A stretch of DNA of 50,184 nucleotides. Origin: Enterobacterales bacterium. Its GTDB lineage: Bacteria; Pseudomonadota; Gammaproteobacteria; Enterobacterales; Enterobacteriaceae. Under the pieces are notes generated by a model. The model did not search any database. It saw only the letters and a program-made list of their open reading frames with translations, and was not told the DNA's origin. The stretch lies in assembly GCA_015654745.1 (NCBI GenBank), contig JAATGH010000489.1, positions 1 through 50,184 of the forward strand, given 5' to 3'. This document shows, in pieces, positions 9,120 through 15,764 of the stretch (within the stretch, counting starts at the first letter, position 1; every line of letters begins with the position of its first letter). Made by a program: the position numbers and the translations under genes.

Positions 9120-9572
9120 ATGTCGGAAGCTCGGCAATTCGAAAATAGCCTAAGGCAAAACACCTTGCCGGAGGCCAAAGATGGCGTGGGATGCGAAGGA
9201 ACGGAGGCCGATCCCCGTTACCCGGTGTTTAGCGCGGCGGCTTGTCCGAGCCGCTTATTGCTCGATCAGATTGCGGATAAATGGTCAGTATTGATCCTCG
9301 CAGCGCTCTGCGCCGAACCACTGCGGTTCAACGTGATCAAGCGCCGTCTGGACGGCATCACGCAAAAGGCGCTCACTCAAAGCCTGCGGCGTTTGGAACG
9401 CAACGGCATCGTGGCGCGGCACGTCATTACCTCGTCGCCCATCGCGGTGGAGTATCGCATCACCCCCTTGGGGCATACCCTAAAGCAGCCTTTCCAGGCG
9501 CTATATGCGTGGACCCTGGATTATCTGCCCGAAGTGGAGCGCGCGCGCGCGGTATTCGATAGCAAGGGCTGA
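9120..9572 (+). CDS. HxlR-family (MarR-like winged helix) transcriptional regulator
   Basis: 150 residues. The HxlR core spans about 39-130: CPSRLLLDQIADKWSVLIL is the family hallmark with the conserved Cys at its start, followed by LRFNVIKRRLDGITQKALTQ as the recognition helix region and VEYRITPLGHTL as the wing. About 38 residues precede the core, longer than usual, and contain one further Cys. The ATG has a GAGGAAA ribosome site 6 bases upstream. HxlR proteins often sense reactive electrophiles or redox state through that Cys; here the likely target is the divergent ene-reductase. Confidence 0.9.
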   Translation: MSEARQFENSLRQNTLPEAKDGVGCEGTEADPRYPVFSAAACPSRLLLDQIADKWSVLILAALCAEPLRFNVIKRRLDGITQKALTQSLRRLERNGIVARHVITSSPIAVEYRITPLGHTLKQPFQALYAWTLDYLPEVERARAVFDSKG

Positions 9573-9593
9573 CGGATGGGGTCAAGCACGGCG

Positions 9594-10292
9594 TTAACCC
9601 AACACATGACCGACGGCGAGGCCAGCGCCAGCCGCCACGGCCATGGCCAATGCACTCCAAAATGTCACCCGCACAATACCTTTCGGCACCGAGGCATGAC
9701 CAATCTTCGCGGCGACCCCGCCCAGTATGGCCAGTGAAATCAGCGTTGACGCGGCGATGGTCATGCCGGCCCACCCGACGGGTGAAAAAAAGGTAATGAC
9801 CAGCGGCAGCGCCGCGCCCGCGGCAAAACTTAACGCCGACGTTAGCGCCGCCTGCAGCGGGCGGGCCGTGGTGATCTCGTTTATTCCCAGTTCATCACGC
9901 GCATGAGCCCCCAGCGCATCATGTGCCATCAAGGCTTGCGCCACCCGCTCGGCCAGGTCAACGCTGAGTCCGCGCTTGACATAAATGGCGGTCAGCTCCC
10001 GATGTTCAGCGTGAAAGTCATCGGTTAGCTCAGCTTGCTCTTGTGCCAGGGCGGCTTCTTCCGTATCTGACTGTGAGGAGACTGAAACATATTCTCCGGT
10101 AGCCATCGACATGGCGCCGGCGACCAGCCCGGAGACTCCCGTTAGCAGCAGACCGGCATGGGTCGCGTTCGCCGCCGCGACGCCCAATAGCAAACTGGCG
10201 GTAGAGACAATGCCGTCATTGGCGCCTAATACCGCTGCCCGCAACCATCCCACGTGCCCGATGCTATGCCTTTCCCGGTGGTAATGAATCAT
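9594..10292 (-). CDS. VIT1/CCC1-family iron/manganese transporter
   Basis: 232 residues. The N-terminal signature GWLRAAVLGANDGIVSTASL and the following GAMSMATGEYVSVSSQSDTE are typical of vacuolar-iron-transporter family proteins. An acid-rich metal-binding helical insert (about 70-140) separates the helices, and three hydrophobic segments close the protein. Relatives move Fe2+ or Mn2+ out of the cytoplasm. The open frame starts at 10472, but an AGGAGG site 7 bases before the ATG at 10292 fixes the start. This start lies inside the last 29 bases of the upstream lysR gene, so the two form an overlapping operon. That makes metal handling a possible theme for the regulator. Confidence 0.9.
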   Translation of the reverse strand: MIHYHRERHSIGHVGWLRAAVLGANDGIVSTASLLLGVAAANATHAGLLLTGVSGLVAGAMSMATGEYVSVSSQSDTEEAALAQEQAELTDDFHAEHRELTAIYVKRGLSVDLAERVAQALMAHDALGAHARDELGINEITTARPLQAALTSALSFAAGAALPLVITFFSPVGWAGMTIAASTLISLAILGGVAAKIGHASVPKGIVRVTFWSALAMAVAAGAGLAVGHVLG

Positions 10293-11211
10293 TTGTCGCC
10301 TCCTGGTCGGACGTATTCTGCTCGCGAACAAAATCAATAAAGGCGCGCAGCGGCGCGGGTACGAGCCGCCGGTCGGGATAATAAAGATAGGGCCCGGAAA
10401 ACGACTGCCACCAAGGCTCAAGTATGGGTTCCAACTGGCCGCTGGCAATATAGGGCCGAAGCCACTCTTCAAATAACTGAATGACCCCTACCTCCGCCAC
10501 CGCCGCCTGGACGGCCAGGTCCACCGCCGCCCCGACGCTGACCACCAACGGCCCCGAGGGCTGTAGCTTGACGAGTTCACCGTCACGCTCAAATTCCCAT
10601 TCCGGCATGATGCCGCTGGCGTACCTGCCGCGAATACAGGCATGGTTTAACAGCTCGCGCGGATGCTTGGGCCTGCCCGCGCGGTCAAGATAGGCCGGCG
10701 CCGCCGCGACGGCAAACCGCTGACGGCGTGGCCCGATGGGTATCGCGATCATATCCTGCTCCAAACGCTCGTCATAACGAATGCCGGCATCGCATCCCGC
10801 GCGAAAAACGTCCAGGACATTACTTTGCGCAATAATATCCATCTGAATTTCTGGATAACGGGCCAAAAAGGCCGGCACAATATGCGGTAACACCAATCGG
10901 GCGGCGCTAACCGGCACGTTAAGGCGCAGCGTACCCCTGGGCGTAGTGCGAAACTGGTTGACGGCGTCAAGCGCCGATTCCACCTCGCTCATGGCCGGCA
11001 ACAACCGCTGCAGCAATGTGTCTCCGGCTTCGGTTAATCTTACGGTGCGGGTAGTACGGTTGAATAACCGGACGCCAAGTTGCTGCTCCGCCCGGCGCAC
11101 GGCATCGCTCAGGCGTGATGGGCTACTATTGGTGGCACGGGCCGCCTGTCGAAAGCCGCCGGCCTGGGCAACGGCCATTACCGCTTGCAGCAGACCGAGA
11201 TCGATTTGCAT
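10264..11211 (-). CDS. LysR-family transcriptional regulator (overlaps VIT1 gene)
   Basis: About 315 residues. The winged helix has GGFRQAARATNSSPSRLSDA, and the effector domain follows with GTLRLNVPVSAARLVLP, the subgroup of LysR proteins that often control nearby oxidoreductases. The frame opens at 11241, but the ATG at 11211 has CGGAG at good spacing and gives the usual LysR start (MQIDLGLLQAV). The 3' end runs 29 bases into the VIT1 coding region in another frame. It is divergent from the pyridoxal reductase gene starting at 11307, with 95 bases between them, so regulation of that gene is the usual expectation. Confidence 0.88.
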   Translation of the reverse strand: MQIDLGLLQAVMAVAQAGGFRQAARATNSSPSRLSDAVRRAEQQLGVRLFNRTTRTVRLTEAGDTLLQRLLPAMSEVESALDAVNQFRTTPRGTLRLNVPVSAARLVLPHIVPAFLARYPEIQMDIIAQSNVLDVFRAGCDAGIRYDERLEQDMIAIPIGPRRQRFAVAAAPAYLDRAGRPKHPRELLNHACIRGRYASGIMPEWEFERDGELVKLQPSGPLVVSVGAAVDLAVQAAVAEVGVIQLFEEWLRPYIASGQLEPILEPWWQSFSGPYLYYPDRRLVPAPLRAFIDFVREQNTSDQEATNDSLPPGKA

Positions 11212-11306
11212 TGTGCGAAACTCCGTACAGCGTGTCTTCATTTAACAGGATAGTCGCACAGAGCCGATACTCCTACAATGCATCTTATCTTGAAGAGGAG
11301 AGCACT

Positions 11307-12170
11307 ATGTCCAGCATCAATAAGTCAGGTAGTTATCAACTTGGTCATCGTCAAGTCCGGCGGCTGGGGTATGGCGCCATGCAGCTTGCAGGTCCGGGCG
11401 TATTCGGCCCGCCCAAAGATCCGGCCATGGCGGTACGCGTCCTTCGCGAAGCCGTTGCCGCGGGCGTTAACCATATCGATACGGCCGATTTTTACGGTCC
11501 GCACGTGACGAATCAACTGATCAAACAAGCGCTGCATCCCTACCCGGACGACCTTTGCCTGGTGACCAAGGTGAGCGCCAGGCGCGACGAGAAAGGCGGC
11601 TGGATACCGGCGTTTTCCGCCCAAGAATTAACCCAGGCGGTAGAAGATAATCTGCGTCATCTTGGCCTGGATGTCCTCGAGATCGTCAACCTGCGTAGTA
11701 TGCTGGATATCCACCAGCCAAAGGAAGGTTCGCTGGAGGCCCCGCTGACCGCACTGGCCGAACTGCAACACCGTGGCCTCATCCGGCATATCGGGCTAAG
11801 TAACGTCACGCCGACCCAAATTGCCGATGCCCGGAAAATGATGCCGATCGCCTGTGTGCAAAATTTCTATAATCTGGCTCAACGTGCGGATGATGCGCTC
11901 ATCGATCAACTGGCGGCCCAGGGTATTCCTTATGTGCCCTTCTTTCCGTTGGGTGGTTTTACGCCATTACAATCCCAGGTCCTGGTTGATGTTGCCCATC
12001 GACTGCAGGCCACTACCATGCAGGTGGCCCTGGCCTGGTTACTGCAGCGCTCCGCTAATATTTTGCTGATTCCCGGAACGTCATCACCGGCGCATCTTAA
12101 GGAAAACCTGGCCGCGGCCACGTTGTCGCTGCCCCCGGCGGAGTTACAATTGCTCAACGGCGTGGCCTGA
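11307..12170 (+). CDS. pdxI: Pyridoxal reductase, aldo/keto reductase family (PdxI/YdbC-like)
   Basis: 287 residues, close along its full length to what I recall of E. coli YdbC (PdxI), an NADPH-dependent aldo/keto reductase that reduces pyridoxal to pyridoxine in B6 salvage. Shared signatures include RLGYGAMQLAGPGVFGPP, HIDTADFYGPHVTNQ, HIGLSNVTPTQIADARK and ALAWLLQRSANILLIPGTSS. Catalytic residues are D58, Y63 and K88. The His usual in other aldo/keto reductases is absent, as in YdbC itself (from memory). The frame is open from 11115, but a GAGGAG site fixes the ATG at 11307. Divergent from a LysR gene. Confidence 0.9.
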   Translation: MSSINKSGSYQLGHRQVRRLGYGAMQLAGPGVFGPPKDPAMAVRVLREAVAAGVNHIDTADFYGPHVTNQLIKQALHPYPDDLCLVTKVSARRDEKGGWIPAFSAQELTQAVEDNLRHLGLDVLEIVNLRSMLDIHQPKEGSLEAPLTALAELQHRGLIRHIGLSNVTPTQIADARKMMPIACVQNFYNLAQRADDALIDQLAAQGIPYVPFFPLGGFTPLQSQVLVDVAHRLQATTMQVALAWLLQRSANILLIPGTSSPAHLKENLAAATLSLPPAELQLLNGVA

Positions 12171-12177
12171 TATCCAC

Positions 12178-12282
12178 GAGCGCGAACGCTGGGGCATTCA
12201 CTGGCTCGGTCAACGTGACGGACAACCTGTGAATCTCTATACTGAAAACACGCGATTAGCCGCGTGTGCAATCACTATAGGG
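12178..12282 (+). pseudogene. Possible remnant of an aldose 1-epimerase (GalM-like) N-terminus
   Basis: Between pdxI and the next gene one frame reads DGQPVNLYT, then ITIGR. This resembles the opening DGxxVxLYTLxN...ITxxGG of galactose mutarotases. It has no start codon with a ribosome site and stops after about 35 residues. If real it is a decayed gene fragment; the match is short and could be chance. Confidence 0.2.
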
Positions 12283-12293
12283 AGGTAAATGTC

Positions 12294-12815
12294 ATGGCGT
12301 TATTCCTCGCCCGGACCAAAGATCTCGACCAAGTGGCCGAACTTGTCAATCAGGCCTACCGTGGCGTTGCGGCGCCGGATTGGACCAGCGAGGTCGGACT
12401 GATCGACGGGCCACGCACCAACAGGGCGGCGCTGGCGGATACCCTCAAAAACGACGCGGCGATTATCTTGCTCGCAAAAGACGGCGCCGCTGATGAATTG
12501 TGCGGCTGCGTTGCGCTTAGCCCCATGGCCAACGCACAGTGGTATCTTTCCATGCTGGCCGTCAGCCCGCAGTTCCAAGCCGCCGGGCTGGGAAAGTCTA
12601 TCGTGGCCGGAGCTGAGAATTATGCCCATAGCGCCGGCGCGCAAAGCCTGAAAATTTCCGTCATCAATCTGCGTGAAAAACTGATTGCCTGGTATGAGCG
12701 GCTCGGTTTTGTCAAAACCGGGGAAACGGAACCCTTTCCTTATGACGACCCGAGCGTGGGAACGCCATTACGCCAGGATCTTGCGTTGGTCACGTTGACC
12801 AAGACATTGGGGTAA
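12294..12815 (+). CDS. GNAT-family N-acetyltransferase
   Basis: 173 residues. The N-terminal GNAT strand and helix carry YRGVAAPDWTSE and the central strand carries WYLSMLAVSPQFQ. The acetyl-CoA loop is QAAGLGKS (Q/RxxGxG/A), and the C-terminal LIAWYERLGFVKTGETE is typical of small-molecule acetyltransferases. The GGGAGG ribosome site places the start at the ATG at 12294, not the GTG at 12264 where the frame opens. A candidate promoter (GTGACG, 17 bases, TATACT at 12237-12242) lies upstream. A perfect inverted repeat, ACACGCG / CGCGTGT at 12248-12267, lies in the leader and could be an operator or a hairpin. Substrate unknown. Convergent with the next gene. Confidence 0.85.
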   Translation: MALFLARTKDLDQVAELVNQAYRGVAAPDWTSEVGLIDGPRTNRAALADTLKNDAAIILLAKDGAADELCGCVALSPMANAQWYLSMLAVSPQFQAAGLGKSIVAGAENYAHSAGAQSLKISVINLREKLIAWYERLGFVKTGETEPFPYDDPSVGTPLRQDLALVTLTKTLG

Positions 12816-12826
12816 ACATCCTCACC

Positions 12827-13762
12827 TTAGTTAAAAAAAGCGCTGAATTCACCGGCAACCGCTTCCGGCTGTTCCTCCGGCAAAAAATGACCGCAGTTGG
12901 CGAGGGTGGCGCCGCGCACATCCCGGGCAAATGCCCTCAGCGGCTGAGCCATATCCGGGATCGAGCCCTGATCGGCGCTAAGCGCCAGAATCGGCATGGC
13001 CAGTTGCCCTTTGGCCGCTAGCCTACGATTCTGCTCAGCCGATAAGCCCGCGCTGCGGTAATAAGCCAATCCGGCGCGCAGGCCGCCTTCGCGGGTAAAT
13101 ACGCGTAGATATTCGTTTATGTCGGCATCGGAGAAACTGTAGGGATTGGCCGTTTTGCGCCGCAAAAACCACTCCAGGTATTCCCGTTCCCGTCCGGCGA
13201 TCAGCAGTTCAGGCAGATCCGGTATGGCATGAAAGGCGAAATGCCAGGTGCGCCACGCCCGATCGGGCGCCGTTGGCAACGTATCGGGTAGCGTAATGCC
13301 CGGAATACCCGCATCCAGCAACGCCAAGCGCCGTATTTCATCGCCAAATAGCGCCGCATAAGGGTAGGCGACCCACGCACCGACGTCATGGGCGGCAAGA
13401 TGATATCGGGTGATGCCCAGTTGCGCTAACAATGCGTGCAGCGTCTGCGCCAGGCTTTGCGTATCATAACCCTCAACCGGACGATCGGAGTCGCCTTGGC
13501 CAGGCAGATCCGGCACCACCAGGCGGAAGGCGTTGGCCAGCAGGGGCAGCACTTTGCGCCAGGCAAACCCGCTTTCAGGGAAACCGGCTAACAGCACAAT
13601 CGTATCTCCCCCAGCCTCGCCACCGATAACATAATGCAGCCTGACGCCGTTCACGGTGGCAAATCGATGCTCGAATCCCGGCAGCCCATATGCCGGACTT
13701 GCCGCCGGCGCGGCCGGGATCAGGCGGGTGGCGGGCGGGGATGGGGTCTGTCGTTTAGCCAT
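12827..13762 (-). CDS. Alpha/beta hydrolase (epoxide hydrolase / haloalkane dehalogenase-like)
   Basis: 311 residues. The nucleophile elbow is AAHDVGAW with Asp126, the Asp-nucleophile type of epoxide hydrolases and dehalogenases rather than a Ser esterase. The catalytic His is H292 in NCGHFLPEE. The oxyanion segment reads LLAGFPES, where relatives have HGFPE: the conserved His is Ala59, which is unusual. A cap domain spans about 140-225. The GAGGAA site fixes the ATG at 13762; about 20 Pro/Ala-rich residues precede the fold. It follows a tetR gene by 52 bases on the same strand, probably as a repressor-controlled operon. Substrate unknown; a xenobiotic or signal molecule is possible. Confidence 0.85.
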   Translation of the reverse strand: MAKRQTPSPPATRLIPAAPAASPAYGLPGFEHRFATVNGVRLHYVIGGEAGGDTIVLLAGFPESGFAWRKVLPLLANAFRLVVPDLPGQGDSDRPVEGYDTQSLAQTLHALLAQLGITRYHLAAHDVGAWVAYPYAALFGDEIRRLALLDAGIPGITLPDTLPTAPDRAWRTWHFAFHAIPDLPELLIAGREREYLEWFLRRKTANPYSFSDADINEYLRVFTREGGLRAGLAYYRSAGLSAEQNRRLAAKGQLAMPILALSADQGSIPDMAQPLRAFARDVRGATLANCGHFLPEEQPEAVAGEFSAFFN

Positions 13763-13814
13763 GGTCAGGTTCCTCTTTAGCAGTAGTTCCCGGAACACCC
13801 GGTTTGTTGCACGC

Positions 13815-14435
13815 TTAGGTCATCATCCGCATGGCCGCCGCTACCGCGGCCACCATATCGTCCCGACTGCGCCCTAGCGTGCCAATCACCCGAAATCCCT
13901 GCAGCAGGCACATCAGGCTACGGGACGCGGCGGCGACATCAATATCTTGCGCGACCGAGCCGTCCGACTGGCCTAGCCGGACCAGATCGCTTAATACCCT
14001 CTCGACGCGCCGCAACGCTGCCGCGACTTGTTCCGCCATCTCCGCGTCTAGGGTGGCCAAAGCCACTGCGCTGCCGGCCACCAGGCAGCCGCGTCGCCCT
14101 TCCTCACCAGAGGACGACTCGGCGTAGAACAGCAACATTGCGCGGATTTTCTCGCGCCCGGTAGTTTCCCGAGCGAGGTATTCCCGCAACGCATTGTGGC
14201 GCTGGCGGGTATAGCGTGCGAAGGCGGCGAGAAAAACCGTGCGCTTATCGCCGAAGGCTTTATAGATGCTGCCGGGCGTCAACCCCATTGCGGCGCAAAG
14301 GTCGGTAATGGACGTGGCGTGATAGCCGCGTTCACGAAACACCCGCACGGCGCCGTCAAGCGCCGCGTCCATGTCGAATTCACGCGGCCGGCCCGGGCCT
14401 CGGGGCTGCTGGGTAACGGAAGGTAATTTATTCAT
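13815..14435 (-). CDS. TetR-family transcriptional repressor (autoregulated, controls hydrolase)
   Basis: 206 residues. The N-terminal GRPREFDMDAALDGAVRVF and the helix-turn-helix TSITDLCAAMGLTPGSIYKA are the TetR signature of the subgroup with a C-terminal helical sensor domain. It contains one Cys in EEGRRGCLVAG, a motif frequent in this subgroup. Its own promoter carries a near-perfect operator (see 14442-14470). The alpha/beta hydrolase gene lies 52 bases downstream on the same strand, so both should be repressed together and released by a small ligand, possibly the substrate of the hydrolase. Confidence 0.9.
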   Translation of the reverse strand: MNKLPSVTQQPRGPGRPREFDMDAALDGAVRVFRERGYHATSITDLCAAMGLTPGSIYKAFGDKRTVFLAAFARYTRQRHNALREYLARETTGREKIRAMLLFYAESSSGEEGRRGCLVAGSAVALATLDAEMAEQVAAALRRVERVLSDLVRLGQSDGSVAQDIDVAAASRSLMCLLQGFRVIGTLGRSRDDMVAAVAAAMRMMT

Positions 14436-14441
14436 AGACAG

Positions 14442-14470
14442 AGTATAGGAAACGATCGTTCCCTAATCAA
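14442..14470 (-). promoter_or_regulatory. Promoter with embedded TetR operator
   Basis: On the minus strand TTGATT (14470-14465) and TATACT (14447-14442) are exactly 17 bases apart. The spacer is almost entirely a palindrome, GGAAACGATCGTTCCC on the plus strand (14448-14463), with one mismatch between arms. A repressor dimer would sit between -35 and -10. This is strong structural evidence for autoregulation of the TetR gene that starts 7 bases downstream. Confidence 0.75.
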
Positions 14471-14532
14471 CTCAATTTACTCCAGAACGCGGTGATCCTT
14501 AATTCCTGAGTACGCCGTGGACGACCAGAAGC

Positions 14533-15567
14533 TCAGTTTGCCAGTATGTTATCGTAATTACGCCAACGATAGTTGAGCGCCGACACCAGCCAAAATAGCA
14601 AAAAGAGGCCAATAACCCAATACCCCACCTGCCCCATGTGATCGTTGAGATAGCCGATGAGCTGCCAAAAATCCCCCTGCAGACTGAACCGATCGGCAAT
14701 TAGGCCCAGGGTTTCCAAGCCACCGATAAACAGGGCGATAACCACGGAGGTCGCCGTAATGGTCATATTGTAATATAGCTTGCGCACCGGTTTTGCAAAG
14801 GCCCAGCCGTAGGCGCCCACCATGACAAAATTATCCAGGGAGTCAATCAGCGCCATACCGCTGGCAAACAGTACGGGGAAAACCATAATGGACCATATTG
14901 ACATACCCGAGGATACGCCGGCGGCGGAGATGCCTAGCAAACCCACTTCCGTTGCGGTGTCAAAGCCCAAGCCAAACAAAAATCCGACCAGGTACATTTG
15001 CCAGCTTTTATTAACGAATTTGAAAGCAAAACGAAAAATACGCGTCATCAGACCGCCATTGTTAGCCGAGAGAGCGTCGATCTCCCGATCTCCGAGCGCC
15101 TCTCCCCGTTTAATTTGCCTGAATTTTTTATAGACCGTATGTAAAATCATGAGGTTAATCAGCGCCACGATCAATAAAAACCCGGCGGAAACCAGGGTTC
15201 CAATGATACCGCCATAATCATGGATCCAGCCCATTTGGCTTTTAAAGGCTAACGACGTGGCGGCGATGGCCGCGCAGGCAAGCAGGACGATGGTGGAATG
15301 GCCTAGGGAAAAATAGGCGCCGACGGAAATGGGCCGTTGCCCCTGCTGCATCAACTTGCGCGTGACGTTATCGATGGCCGCAATATGATCGGCGTCAACC
15401 GCGTGTCGCAATCCATAGCTATAGGCCAGCAATGCCGCTCCGGTCAGCGTGGCGTTATGCTGAAAAACCACCAACGCCCATACCCAGGCGATAATGTTGA
15501 CCAACACCAAAAAGGACATGAGCAAGATCGCTTGGTACTTGCTGGACGATAGGTTGGATATAGCCAT
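14533..15567 (-). CDS. NiCoT-family nickel/cobalt permease (HoxN/NixA-like)
   Basis: 344 residues and about eight membrane helices. The signature RHAVDADHIAAIDN contains H55-x4-D60-H61, the helix-2 metal-selectivity motif of NiCoT permeases. Two further family motifs follow: GFDTATEVGLLG and LFASGMALIDSLDNFVM. It would take Ni2+ or Co2+ into the cytoplasm, for example for urease, hydrogenase or B12; none of those genes is visible here. The frame opens at 15648, but the CAGGG site and the fold place the start at the ATG at 15567. The gene has its own promoter upstream. Confidence 0.92.
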   Translation of the reverse strand: MAISNLSSSKYQAILLMSFLVLVNIIAWVWALVVFQHNATLTGAALLAYSYGLRHAVDADHIAAIDNVTRKLMQQGQRPISVGAYFSLGHSTIVLLACAAIAATSLAFKSQMGWIHDYGGIIGTLVSAGFLLIVALINLMILHTVYKKFRQIKRGEALGDREIDALSANNGGLMTRIFRFAFKFVNKSWQMYLVGFLFGLGFDTATEVGLLGISAAGVSSGMSIWSIMVFPVLFASGMALIDSLDNFVMVGAYGWAFAKPVRKLYYNMTITATSVVIALFIGGLETLGLIADRFSLQGDFWQLIGYLNDHMGQVGYWVIGLFLLFWLVSALNYRWRNYDNILAN

Positions 15568-15711
15568 GTTTACCCTGCTGATTAAGTGTGATTCAGGAGG
15601 AAAAAGGGGCACAGGTCGGAACGTTACCAACAAAACCATTCCACCCAATCCGGCTTACCTCATCCAGTTCTCCCGGGTGCGATAACCCAAGAGACAACAC
15701 AAAATACGCTA

Positions 15712-15740
15712 ATCATAAAAATTATTTTTTGATCTTACAA
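15712..15740 (-). promoter_or_regulatory. Promoter of the NiCoT permease gene
   Basis: On the minus strand TTGTAA (15740-15735) and TATGAT (15717-15712) are 17 bases apart in an A/T-rich spacer. This leaves a leader of about 140 bases before the permease ATG. I looked in that leader for a cobalamin or NiCo riboswitch core or a NikR dyad and could not find one. Confidence 0.5.
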
Positions 15741-15764
15741 CGATAAATATGACAAAAGCGGACG

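Noticed and set aside
11115-11306. Upstream extension of the pdxI frame
   Set aside because: It overlaps the divergent lysR gene and lacks PdxI similarity; a GAGGAG site supports the start at 11307.
15568-15711. Cobalamin or NiCo riboswitch, or NikR site, in the leader of the nickel/cobalt permease
   Set aside because: I looked for the conserved cobalamin box, the NiCo riboswitch core and a GTATGA/TCATAC pair and found none convincingly arranged.
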